Positions 26,820-35,199 of a stretch of DNA of 64,000 nucleotides are shown here, in pieces. The position numbers and the translations under genes are program-made. Location of the stretch: NCBI GenBank assembly GCA_964543545.1, contig CAZIYT010000004.1, positions 558,001 to 622,000 of the forward strand, given 5' to 3'. The notes under the pieces were generated by a model. It did not search any database, was not told the origin of the DNA, and worked only from the letters and a program-made list of their open reading frames with translations. This DNA is from UBA4416 sp964543545 (GTDB lineage: Bacteria > Bacteroidota > Bacteroidia > B-17B0 > Aurantibacillaceae). Position 1 is the first letter of the stretch, and each line of letters opens with the position of its first letter.

Positions 26820-28060
26820 CGGCCTTGCTGCTCATATCCCTCTGCGCGCATGGCCAGCAGGGCGATACACTGACATCTGCCGGTGTAGAGGAATATTCTT
26901 ATAAGCTCTACCTCGATAAGGACTGGAAGCAGCTGAGTGGGTTTTGTGACCGGGCGATCCGGAAGGATTACGACTATTACTACCTGCGGATGCGCGCCGG
27001 GATTGCCTGCTATGAAACCGGGAATTACCGGAAAGCGGTCCGGCATTTTTTAAAGGCGCTCGGTTTCAGCAGCGGCGACGAAACGGCTATGCGCTACCTG
27101 TACGAGAGCTATCAGTATGCCGGGCAATACGAAGAGGCCCGGAACATCAGCCGCCGGCTGGATACGGCATCGCTGCGCATGACAGGAGCAGATCGTCTGA
27201 AGGCCTTGTCCTTTGTGTCTCTGGAAGGAGCGGTGAAGCTCAGCGACAGCTCGGCCAAATTCAGCCCGGCCGTATATATGCAGCTTGCAGGGCAGCACTA
27301 TATCAACAAACGGTTCTCGCTGTTTCATGCGCTCACGTATTACGGCCAAAATGAATACCGGCAAAAAATTCAGCAGTACCAGTATTACCTCTCCTCAAAC
27401 ATTCCCCTCAGGCACCGCTTGCTGTTATCGCCTGCGGTTCATGTGCTTTACAACAACCTGAGTGTCCTGCAGCTCAGCACTACCACCAGCGTATCGATGA
27501 CTCCCGCGAAGCCCGGAAAGCCCTCACAACAGGTTGTAACGGTAAGCACAAATACGGCCTATGTGCCGAGGCAAACCTCGGCCATTGCCGGAGCCCTCAC
27601 GCTTACGCAGAAGCTTACTTACGGCGATGTATCGTTCGGTGTTACAGCCTGTGTGTTTGATACGGCCAATCAATACCAGGTGCAGGCCGGCCTCACGGTC
27701 TATCCTTTCGGGAACAGGAAGCTGGCTTTGGGAGCTTTGGTATACCACCATACGGAAACGGATTACAAACAAAGCAACCTGGCCGTGGCTCCCTGCATCT
27801 CTTCGCTGATTCACGGGAAGCTCCTGCTGTCAGCCTCCTGGCTGGGCAATCGCGGGGGCAATGTTGTCGAGAGCAATGCTTACCTCATCAATAACTCCAT
27901 TGATGTTTCCCTGTCACGCTTCAATGGGATGATCGAATACAGCCTCTTGCGGCACCTTAGTGTGTATGCCGTTTACAGCTATGACACCAGGCAGGAAAAG
28001 TTTGCCCGTTTTCAATACCATTATCACTTAGCCTTAGCAGGAATAAAATTCATTCCATGA
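26792..28060 (+). CDS. TPR plus outer-membrane beta-barrel-like protein
   Basis: A 422-residue protein. The signal sequence is MLLRTIYWVTALLLISLCAHG. Residues 25-135 have TPR-like helices (AGIACYETGNYRKAVRHFLKAL and the following pair). From about 145 on the sequence alternates hydrophobic and polar residues in many strands with aromatic girdles and ends in a strand with YHLALAGIKF, as outer-membrane barrels do. It starts inside the peptidase gene. I infer an outer-membrane component that receives or exports the pathway's product, with the TPR part in the periplasm. The exact family is not recognised. Confidence 0.7.
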   Translation: MLLRTIYWVTALLLISLCAHGQQGDTLTSAGVEEYSYKLYLDKDWKQLSGFCDRAIRKDYDYYYLRMRAGIACYETGNYRKAVRHFLKALGFSSGDETAMRYLYESYQYAGQYEEARNISRRLDTASLRMTGADRLKALSFVSLEGAVKLSDSSAKFSPAVYMQLAGQHYINKRFSLFHALTYYGQNEYRQKIQQYQYYLSSNIPLRHRLLLSPAVHVLYNNLSVLQLSTTTSVSMTPAKPGKPSQQVVTVSTNTAYVPRQTSAIAGALTLTQKLTYGDVSFGVTACVFDTANQYQVQAGLTVYPFGNRKLALGALVYHHTETDYKQSNLAVAPCISSLIHGKLLLSASWLGNRGGNVVESNAYLINNSIDVSLSRFNGMIEYSLLRHLSVYAVYSYDTRQEKFARFQYHYHLALAGIKFIP

Positions 28061-28112
28061 AACAGCTCTCAGAACACATCGCGACAAACACCACAGAAAA
28101 CAGGATCTACCG

Positions 28113-28724
28113 ATGAAAAAATACCTTGTTATATGCCTTTTGTTCCTGCTGCTCTCAGCGCCGGGAAAGGCACAGACGACGCTCTCTGCCGCTTTTGCGA
28201 AGAGCTATGGCCATGAGGCCAAACTGAATTATCCGGAAGCCATCAGCGTGCTGAAAGAAGTGTACGACCGCTCTTCCTACGAGACCAACCTCCGCCTGGG
28301 CTGGCTTTATTATAAGGCGGCGATGCATAAGGAATCCCTTGGCTATTATAAGATCGCGGCTTCCCTGATGCCTTATGCGATCGAGGCAAAGCTTGGCTGC
28401 ACCTATCCGGCAGCGGCCCTGGGAAATACGGCAGAGCTGATCCTGCAATATGAGCAGGTGCTGGGCATCGATCCGCAAAATACAACGGCCAATTATTGGC
28501 GGGGCATGATCCATTACGAAAAGAAAGAATATGCCAAGGCCTTTAAGCACTTCGAGAAGCTGGTGAATCTTTATCCCTTCGGGCACGATGGCCTGCTGAT
28601 GTTTGCCTGGACAAACCTGCGGCTGGGTAAAACACGGGAAGCCCTTGTCCTCTTTCATAAAGTGTTACTGATTGATCCTTCCGACAAATCAGCGCTGGAA
28701 GGTTTGGAATTCATGAATAAATAA
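28113..28724 (+). CDS. Secreted TPR protein (paralogue of 18323-18934)
   Basis: A 203-residue protein with a signal peptide (MKKYLVICLLFLLLSAPGKA) and about four TPR units (LRLGWLYYKAAMHKESLGYY, NYWRGMIHYEKKEYAKAFKHF, then a C-terminal pair). It equals the 18323 protein in length and shares its block order, so both come from one ancestor. It sits 52 bases after the barrel gene and 16 bases before the LytTR regulator, so it is probably part of the same transcript. It is likely a periplasmic scaffold for the barrel or peptidase. Confidence 0.85.
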   Translation: MKKYLVICLLFLLLSAPGKAQTTLSAAFAKSYGHEAKLNYPEAISVLKEVYDRSSYETNLRLGWLYYKAAMHKESLGYYKIAASLMPYAIEAKLGCTYPAAALGNTAELILQYEQVLGIDPQNTTANYWRGMIHYEKKEYAKAFKHFEKLVNLYPFGHDGLLMFAWTNLRLGKTREALVLFHKVLLIDPSDKSALEGLEFMNK

Positions 28725-28740
28725 TTTAAATTCGATAGAT

Positions 28741-29442
28741 ATGATAAAAGCAATTGCCGTAGATGATGAGCCGATGGCTCTTAAGGTCATTGAGCACTTC
28801 TGTGAAAGTGTTGATTTCATCAAGCTGGAGAAAAGCTTCACGAAGCCGGTGGATGCCCTGAAGCACCTCAACAAGTTTCCGTCGGATCTCTTATTTCTTG
28901 ATATTAATATGCCACAGCTCAACGGCATTGAGTTTTATAAATCCCTGAAGCAAAATACCATGGTTATTTTTACAACCACCTCTGCGGATCATGCCATTGA
29001 GGGCTTCAACCTCAACGCCGTGGATTACCTGCTCAAGCCTTATACGGAAGAGCGTTTCCTGCAGGCCGTAAACAAGGCACGGGAGTTTTACAATTACCAG
29101 ACCAACAGCAGCAAGAGCCAGGAAGATAATTTTTTCTTTGTGCGTGCCGACTATAGCCTCGTGAAGATCTCTATTCCCAATATCTTATACATTGAAGCCC
29201 TGGACGATTACCTGAAGATCCATCTTCATCATGAAAAAACCGTGGTGGCGCGCATGACCATGAAGGGCATCCTCGAGAAGCTGCCTTCGAAAGACTTTAT
29301 CCGGGTACACCGCTCTTTCATTGTTCCCCTCGACAGGGTAAAGAGTGTGCGAAACAAAATGATCTCCGTTGAGAGCCAAAGTATTCCTTTGGGAAATACC
29401 TACGAAGAGGAATTCAATAAAGTATTCAAAGGAAAGGTCTGA
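28741..29442 (+). CDS. LytTR-type response regulator
   Basis: A 233-residue protein. The receiver domain (1-120) has VDDE at 7-10, the phospho-acceptor D54 in LFLDINMP and K109 or so in YLLKPY. A LytTR DNA-binding domain (about 132-232) has ILYIEALDDYLKIHL and FIRVHRSFIVPLD. It starts 16 bases after the TPR gene. No kinase of the LytS type is adjacent, so its partner may be the CHASE3 kinase at 19712 or an unlinked kinase. It may regulate the operon it ends. Confidence 0.9.
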   Translation: MIKAIAVDDEPMALKVIEHFCESVDFIKLEKSFTKPVDALKHLNKFPSDLLFLDINMPQLNGIEFYKSLKQNTMVIFTTTSADHAIEGFNLNAVDYLLKPYTEERFLQAVNKAREFYNYQTNSSKSQEDNFFFVRADYSLVKISIPNILYIEALDDYLKIHLHHEKTVVARMTMKGILEKLPSKDFIRVHRSFIVPLDRVKSVRNKMISVESQSIPLGNTYEEEFNKVFKGKV

Positions 29443-29823
29443 TCTTTTCATAGGACCGATTCGTCTGCGTAATTTTACGTATGGTCGAAGTATGGCCTGT
29501 TTTCACAGGCTTTACCTTCTCTATATATAAACTTTACTTTACAATTACTTAATTTCTCCGTCATGCTAACTGAAAGTTGGCAGGATACATTTGTGCTGTA
29601 GATTAATGATTTAAGTTATCAGTACTTAGGTTTTTTAGTTGAAGTGAAAATCCTAGAGGATATACCTTATCCAAAACCACTCTCAATGTTACTGTTTGTA
29701 CTTCGCGGCCCTTGTGGCCCTGGATCCTGCATGCCCGGATGGTATCAAAAATCATAAGCTATGAGCCGGCCAGCTCCTGATGGTTGAATTTTGATTGCTA
29801 ACCTAACTATCCAACATCCAAAC
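29443..29823. other. Intergenic region between LytTR and Ig-repeat surface protein genes
   Basis: A GCCTGT/ACAGGC hairpin with a short T run at about 29495-29513 may end the upstream operon. TACATTTG at 29586-29593 fits the -7 consensus TAnnTTTG, but no TTTG lies at the right distance upstream. About 230 bases separate this from the start at 29824, so a long leader is possible. No gene is seen. Confidence 0.4.
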
Positions 29824-32718
29824 ATGAACACATCATTTTTACGACGACCTGTTAAATGCCTGGGAAAACTTCTGCTCCCCCTTTTCTTTTTCCTCTTCGC
29901 AGCAAACCTCAACGCCCAGCTGATCGGCTGGGATGCTTCCAATAACGGCGGTGGCTTCGGGGCAAGTCCCTGGGCTCCGGTGACCCTGAACAGCAACCTG
30001 ACCATGAGCAATACGGGCCTGATCCGGGGTTCCAGCATCATGACCAGCGGCACACCTGCCGGCGGTTGCTGGGGTGGCGGTGGTGGCGGCTGGGGAACCA
30101 CCGACCCGGGCAGCGTTTATTTTTCCTTTACCGCCAATGTCGGTTATAAAGTATCTCTCAGCAGCATTAGCAGCGCGCTCAGGAGATCGAGCACCGGCCC
30201 TACAACCTGTAACGTGGAATACTCCCTTAACGGTGGCGCCTATACAAGTGCCGGAACCTGGAATGTGAGCAGCACCTCCGGAACAACAGGTACTCCCAAC
30301 AGCACGAATTTAACGGCTATTACCGCGCTTCAGAATGTGGCTGCCGGCACGGTGATCAAATTCAGGATCTCGTTTCCAGGTGCATCGGGTGGCAACTGGT
30401 ACCTCACGGGCTCTACCAATAGCCTGCGCCTGAACGGCACGGTGGTCGCTGTTCCTTCCTGTACCGCACCGGCAGGCCTGGCGGCTTCCAATGTGACCAA
30501 CAACTCAGCCGATCTGAACTGGAATGCCATCACAGGCGTCAGCGGCTATGAATATGTGATTGACCAGACCACAGCTTCACCGGCAGGTACGGGAACAGCG
30601 GTGGCTACAAACTCTTACGCCGCTACGAGCCTTAATCCCGGAACGGTGTATTATGCGCATATCCGCACCGATTGCGGTTCCGGTTTTTCTACCTGGACCA
30701 CGACCTCTTTTACAACAGCTGTTTCCTGTGTATCGCCCTCTGTGACGGCAATCACCTCCAATACGGCTGTGTGTATGGGATCACCACTGAGCCTTTCGGT
30801 AACGGCCGGCGGCACGGCCTTAAGCTATACCTGGACAGGTGCAGGAACCTTCGGGTCGGCCAATACAGCCGGTACAACAGTAACAAACTCCACCGGCAGC
30901 GATTACACCGTTAGTATCTCCAATGCCTGCGGCACGGCCAGCGCGGTGGTGAGTGTAACGGTTAACCCGCTGCCTTCCGTCACTTCCAACTCCTTGCTGG
31001 TGTGTGCCGGTTCAATGGGTACTTTAACCGCCTCCGGTGCGGCTACCTATAGCTGGAGCACCGGCCAAACGGCCGCAAGTGCCACGGTGAATCCTGTTTC
31101 CAATTCGGTTTATACCGTAACAGGCACCGACCTGAACGGTTGTGCCAATACCTATACAACAGCGGTAGCCGTTAATGCCCTTCCTTCCATAACGGCCAAT
31201 TCGCCGACGGTTTGCGCCGGGTCCACGACAACGCTCACGGCCAACGGTGCCAATACTTATACCTGGAATGCCACACAGGCTGCGACAAGCATGACAGTTA
31301 ATCCAACGGCCACTACGGCGTACACGGTAGCGGGAACAGATCTCAACGGCTGTGTAAACAGCTACACCACCCAGGTAACGGTTAATGCCCTGCCTTTGGT
31401 GACCGCCAACTCTCCTTCTGTTTGTTCAGGTTCTACTACAACGCTGACGGCCAGCGGCGCCGGCACTTATACCTGGAACGCCACACAGGCTTCCGCAAGC
31501 ATGACGGTGAACCCAACAGGCGCTACGATGTATACGGTGACAGGAACCGACCTTAACGGTTGCGAGAATACCTTCACCACCTGGGTAACGGTTTACGCCC
31601 TGCCTACGATTATTGCCAACACGCCATCGGTTTGTGCAGGCGGTACCACAACGTTAACCGCTTCCGGGGCAGATACGTATACCTGGAACGCGACCCAGGC
31701 TGCTGCAAGCATCACCGTGAGCCCATCAGCGAATACAGTATATACCGTAACAGGTACAGATCTTAGCGGTTGCGAGAGTATGTTCATTGCCCAGGTAACG
31801 GTTAGTGCCCTGCCTTCGGTATCTGCCAATGCTCCGTCGGTTTGTGCGGGAGGCACTACAACCTTAACGGCTTCCGGCGCATCCACTTATACCTGGAGCA
31901 CAGCCCAGGCTGCCACAAGCATCACCGTGAGCCCGACAGCCAATACGGTATATACGGTAAGCGGCACGGATATGAATGGTTGTGTGAACAACTTCACCAC
32001 ACAGGTGACGATGAGCGCCGCTCCGGTTATGACGGTCAACTCATCCACGATCTGTTCGGGTGCCACGGCTACGTTAACCGCCTCAGGCGTGAGCAGCTAT
32101 ACCTGGAGCACGGGCTCCAACAGCAGCTCTGTAACGGCCTCTCCTTTGGCAGCAACGGTATATACCGTGAGCGGAAACCTGGCAGGATGCTCTGTGACCG
32201 TTTCCCAAACGGCTACCATAACGGTGAGCGCCCTTCCTTCCGTGTCTATTGCGGCTATTACCTCGGCCCTGTGTAATACAACAAGTACGGTGAACCTGGC
32301 GGGAAGTCCTTTTGGCGGAACATTTACAGGTACGGGAATTACCGGGAATGTCTTCAGCCCTCAGGCAGCAGGCACAGGAACCTTTGTGGTAAGCTACAGC
32401 TATACAGGCTCCAATGCCTGCTCGGGAATTGCCCATACCAACATCATTGTGGCAAATTGCACGGGTATGGAAGAGCTCAACCGGGCCCTGGCATTCGAGG
32501 TATATCCTAACCCTGCAAACGATGACCTTCATGTGAGCTTCCCTGATATGGAGCCGCGAACCATCAGCATCTACTCCATGAACGGGGAGCTGGTGTATTC
32601 GGAGAAAGTACAGGCGATGCAACATACGCTTCACATCCGCGAGCTGAGCAAAGGCCTCTATGTGTTGAAGGTAAATGCTGCAGAAGGCCAAAGCAGTAAA
32701 AAGATTCTACTGCAATAA
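29824..32718 (+). CDS. T9SS-exported surface protein with fibronectin and tandem Ig-like repeats
   Basis: About 964 residues from MNTSFLRRP (11 codons inside the longest frame), which gives a signal peptide ending NLNAQ. A first jelly-roll-like domain of about 200 residues has a glycine-rich loop. It is followed by a fibronectin type III domain (VTNNSADLNWNAITGVSGYEY), one Ig-like domain and then six near-identical 70-residue Ig-like units (S/T-V-C-A/S-G, TLTASGA-x-TYTWN, YTVTGTDLNGC). The last 80 residues (FEVYPNPANDDLHVSFP to KKILLQ) are a T9SS type A sorting domain. It is likely an adhesin or matrix protein on the cell surface. The carbohydrate-binding role of the first domain is a guess. 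Confidence 0.87.
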   Translation: MNTSFLRRPVKCLGKLLLPLFFFLFAANLNAQLIGWDASNNGGGFGASPWAPVTLNSNLTMSNTGLIRGSSIMTSGTPAGGCWGGGGGGWGTTDPGSVYFSFTANVGYKVSLSSISSALRRSSTGPTTCNVEYSLNGGAYTSAGTWNVSSTSGTTGTPNSTNLTAITALQNVAAGTVIKFRISFPGASGGNWYLTGSTNSLRLNGTVVAVPSCTAPAGLAASNVTNNSADLNWNAITGVSGYEYVIDQTTASPAGTGTAVATNSYAATSLNPGTVYYAHIRTDCGSGFSTWTTTSFTTAVSCVSPSVTAITSNTAVCMGSPLSLSVTAGGTALSYTWTGAGTFGSANTAGTTVTNSTGSDYTVSISNACGTASAVVSVTVNPLPSVTSNSLLVCAGSMGTLTASGAATYSWSTGQTAASATVNPVSNSVYTVTGTDLNGCANTYTTAVAVNALPSITANSPTVCAGSTTTLTANGANTYTWNATQAATSMTVNPTATTAYTVAGTDLNGCVNSYTTQVTVNALPLVTANSPSVCSGSTTTLTASGAGTYTWNATQASASMTVNPTGATMYTVTGTDLNGCENTFTTWVTVYALPTIIANTPSVCAGGTTTLTASGADTYTWNATQAAASITVSPSANTVYTVTGTDLSGCESMFIAQVTVSALPSVSANAPSVCAGGTTTLTASGASTYTWSTAQAATSITVSPTANTVYTVSGTDMNGCVNNFTTQVTMSAAPVMTVNSSTICSGATATLTASGVSSYTWSTGSNSSSVTASPLAATVYTVSGNLAGCSVTVSQTATITVSALPSVSIAAITSALCNTTSTVNLAGSPFGGTFTGTGITGNVFSPQAAGTGTFVVSYSYTGSNACSGIAHTNIIVANCTGMEELNRALAFEVYPNPANDDLHVSFPDMEPRTISIYSMNGELVYSEKVQAMQHTLHIRELSKGLYVLKVNAAEGQSSKKILLQ
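30961..32220 (+). repeat. Six tandem 210-bp coding repeats (70-residue Ig-like units)
   Basis: Unit boundaries recur at 30961, 31171, 31381, 31591, 31801 and about 32011 without any length change. Each begins with a GTTAATGCCCTGCCT-like stretch. Units 2-5 are the most alike at DNA level, so expansion or homogenisation is recent. Confidence 0.85.
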
Positions 32719-32734
32719 TGTATAAAGCACTCAT

Positions 32735-32766
32735 CCGCCGGCTTATTTTATGCCGGCGGTTTTTTA
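32735..32766 (+). terminator. Terminator of the Ig-repeat surface protein gene
   Basis: A perfect CCGCCGGC/GCCGGCGG stem followed by a run of T, 17 bases after the stop codon. Confidence 0.9.
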
Positions 32767-32795
32767 AATAAGCACCCCTAGCCATCTATGCAGCC

Positions 32796-32999
32796 ATGCC
32801 AAAGGGAAAGATCATATTCTTTAATGCCAGGAGTAAATTCGGGTTCATCAAAGGAGAGAACGGGCAGAAATACTATGTTCATGCCAAAGCTATCAGCGGC
32901 GAAATCCCACAGGAAGGGGAGGAGGTAGAGTTTGAGATCCGTGAAGCCAAACGCGGACCCGAGGCTTTCCAGGTAAGGAAGATAGAGAAAGACGTATAA
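32796..32999 (+). CDS. Cold-shock-domain protein
   Basis: A 67-residue protein with the cold-shock RNP1 region FNARSKFGFIKGENG and an RNP2-like KYYVHAKAI, close to the standard W-F-N-x-x-K-G-F-G-F-I and V-F-V-H. It lacks the usual first tryptophan (F-F-N instead of W-F-N). It should bind single-stranded RNA or DNA as a five-stranded barrel. It is a single gene, 78 bases after the surface protein gene and separated from it by a terminator. Confidence 0.85.
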   Translation: MPKGKIIFFNARSKFGFIKGENGQKYYVHAKAISGEIPQEGEEVEFEIREAKRGPEAFQVRKIEKDV

Positions 33000-33039
33000 T
33001 ATGCTTGTTCCATAGGAGCAAAATGGTATCGCCTTTACG

Positions 33040-35199
33040 CTATTTAGCGGCAATATCAGGCTTCACCGCGCCGCCCTTACCAAACAGGCGCATGGCCAGC
33101 TCCCGGCCGATGCCTTTGCTTTCCTTGAACAGGAGCTCACTGTTCACCACTACCGGAGCGCCGTATTCATCGGTTACATTGATCATCACCTGGTAGGTAT
33201 CTCCTGTTTTCAAAAACTGTACATCCGCTTTGGCGGCATCCGGGCTATCGCTGAGCTCAATGTCGCAGGCTTTCACCTCATCGATCACGGCACGCACCAC
33301 CTCATCGTTTTCCAATCCCGAAAAGCTGATGTTGATTTTAGCCGGGATTCCTGAATAAAGCATTTGCTGAGGATACATTTTAAAACACTGCGTCCTGAAA
33401 TAATCGCGATCGCTGCCGCTGGTTGTTTCCGAAAGGATTTCCATCACCCGGTAAAGGTAAAGCTTCTCATAGCGGATGTCGGCGGCATTCTCACTGGCGC
33501 CTTCCTGGTAATTGGAAGGATCGCTGTCGTCGAGCAGCTTACGGCAGGCCCTTTCCGCGTCCTCGTCTTTTCCGCCTTCCAGCATAAATTTACAGGTAAA
33601 GAGACGGAAGTAGCGGTTGATCTTTTTGCGTGGGTCGGTAAGGGTATAGTCCTCGTATTTTTTCTCGAAGAAAGGAATACAAAAATCTTTCAGCAGGTAC
33701 ATGCTTTCGTCGTAGGTGAAGGTGGCTTCCGCGCAGAAAAGGTCATAGATCAGGCGGTCCCGCTCGGGATTATTAGCCATCGAATTCACAACGGCATATT
33801 CGAGCATGATCTTCTCGATCTTCAGGGCAGCAATGTCGTACCAGGCCCCGAAGGAGTACCACCAGCCGGTATCGAGGAATTTCACCAGCGCGACCTTCTT
33901 CTCGATGAGCTGGATCCGGAGAAGATTAATGGTAAACTCATAGACCGATTGGGTGAGCGTGGTATTGATGTGTAGCTCTTTGAAGTTAGCCGCCTTGTTC
34001 AGGAAAAACTCACAGCTGTCGAGCTGCCCGTCGTACAGATAACCGCGGGCGAGCGCAATGTTGTACCAGCCAAAGCCTGGCGTAGAGCCGCTTTCCGTGA
34101 TCTTTTCCTGGGCCATTCGGATGGCGTTCTTTGTATCGCCGCCATACACGAGGATCATCGGCATGAAATAATCCGATTCGCTCAGCGAGAAGCGGCGCTT
34201 GTATTGCACCTTCGAGTAGTCGCGCACGGCCTCGCTGAAATCACCGATCACGTGTTCGAGGTTGGCGTAGTTGCTCCAGGAGACCTGTCCCCCGTTGATC
34301 AGCTGCTCGTAGTAATATTTGGAGCTGTCGAAGTTCTGGTTGTAGTCGTGCAGGATCGCCAGGTAATGGTAGGTGTTCAGCAGGTCACCCTCGCTTTGAT
34401 AAGGGCCGTACCACAGGTCGTTGACGGACTTGTTCTTTTCTACTTCGGAGATGGCGGCATAGCATTCTTTGAAGGCCAGGGCTTCGTTCTCTTCAATGGA
34501 GTTGCCGAGGAAAGGATGTTTCTCCGACGTATAGAAGCGGTTGCGGTGGTAGAGCCAGGCGCGTCCCGTATGTACATAAAAAAAGTCGCGCTGAAAGTGA
34601 TAGCCTTCCAGCCTGTCGAGCAGGGCCATCGCCGAGTCGGGCATCTCAATGCTGTTGTAGCAGGATTGCAGCGTGGTGGCGAGGTAATAGAAATCGTTGA
34701 AGCGGTTGCCTTTGGTCCGGAAATATTCCATTGAGGAAAAAATATTCCGCATCTCATAGCCATAATCCTTTTCAAATAAGGCCAGCGCTTTCTGCAGGGG
34801 GCCGAGGGCCTGCCGGTAGCCCAGGTAGTCGCTGCTGCGGTCGTATTTGTAAAGGCCTTCGTACATCCAGCCCACATAATAGGTGCTGTCGAGGCGGATG
34901 AACTCCCGGCTTCTCGGCAGGGCGTCCTTGTCTTCCGGGTTCACGCCGATGCGCTTGGCATCGATCTCGTAACGCGCCTGCTCATTGACCTGCGCGGCCG
35001 TACCCAGGGAGAAGAACGTTAGCAAGAAAAGTATAATGGTTTGGATATGGCGGTTGGTGGTTCTTGTGCCGGTGTCTTCGGGAGTCTCAGACACCGCAGG
35101 AACCTCAGACGCTGCGTGGACATCATAGATCCATCTGTCGCCTGAAGCTCCCGAAGGCAACAGGGCGTAAAAGACACTATGTTTCTGCGGTCTAAACAT
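33040..35199 (-). CDS. TPR-rich envelope protein, last gene of the DUF58/MoxR operon
   Basis: A 719-residue protein. It begins in the ATGTTTAG overlap with the MoxR stop (8 bases), which supports this start. The signal-like hydrophobic segment (TIILFLLTFFSLGTAAQ) begins only at about residue 54. The first 50 residues are odd and coincide with a palindromic DNA repeat (35055-35178). The body is helical with TPR-like pairs (YRQALGPLQKALALFEKDYG, DLLNTYHYLAILHDYNQNFDS), and the last 100 residues look like a small alpha/beta domain. TPR proteins often end MoxR/DUF58 operons. The role here is probably a periplasmic assembly factor. Confidence 0.8.
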   Translation of the reverse strand: MFRPQKHSVFYALLPSGASGDRWIYDVHAASEVPAVSETPEDTGTRTTNRHIQTIILFLLTFFSLGTAAQVNEQARYEIDAKRIGVNPEDKDALPRSREFIRLDSTYYVGWMYEGLYKYDRSSDYLGYRQALGPLQKALALFEKDYGYEMRNIFSSMEYFRTKGNRFNDFYYLATTLQSCYNSIEMPDSAMALLDRLEGYHFQRDFFYVHTGRAWLYHRNRFYTSEKHPFLGNSIEENEALAFKECYAAISEVEKNKSVNDLWYGPYQSEGDLLNTYHYLAILHDYNQNFDSSKYYYEQLINGGQVSWSNYANLEHVIGDFSEAVRDYSKVQYKRRFSLSESDYFMPMILVYGGDTKNAIRMAQEKITESGSTPGFGWYNIALARGYLYDGQLDSCEFFLNKAANFKELHINTTLTQSVYEFTINLLRIQLIEKKVALVKFLDTGWWYSFGAWYDIAALKIEKIMLEYAVVNSMANNPERDRLIYDLFCAEATFTYDESMYLLKDFCIPFFEKKYEDYTLTDPRKKINRYFRLFTCKFMLEGGKDEDAERACRKLLDDSDPSNYQEGASENAADIRYEKLYLYRVMEILSETTSGSDRDYFRTQCFKMYPQQMLYSGIPAKINISFSGLENDEVVRAVIDEVKACDIELSDSPDAAKADVQFLKTGDTYQVMINVTDEYGAPVVVNSELLFKESKGIGRELAMRLFGKGGAVKPDIAAK
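35055..35178. repeat. Palindromic repeat inserted in frame into the 5' end of the TPR gene
   Basis: CTTCGGGAGTCTCAG at 35076-35090 is mirrored by CTGAAGCTCCCGAAG at 35142-35156 (13 of 15 positions pair). Between them lies a second pair of GTCTGAG copies around a CTGCG core. The element falls between the coupled start codon and the signal-peptide segment, and its length keeps the frame open. Exact ends are estimates. Confidence 0.55.
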
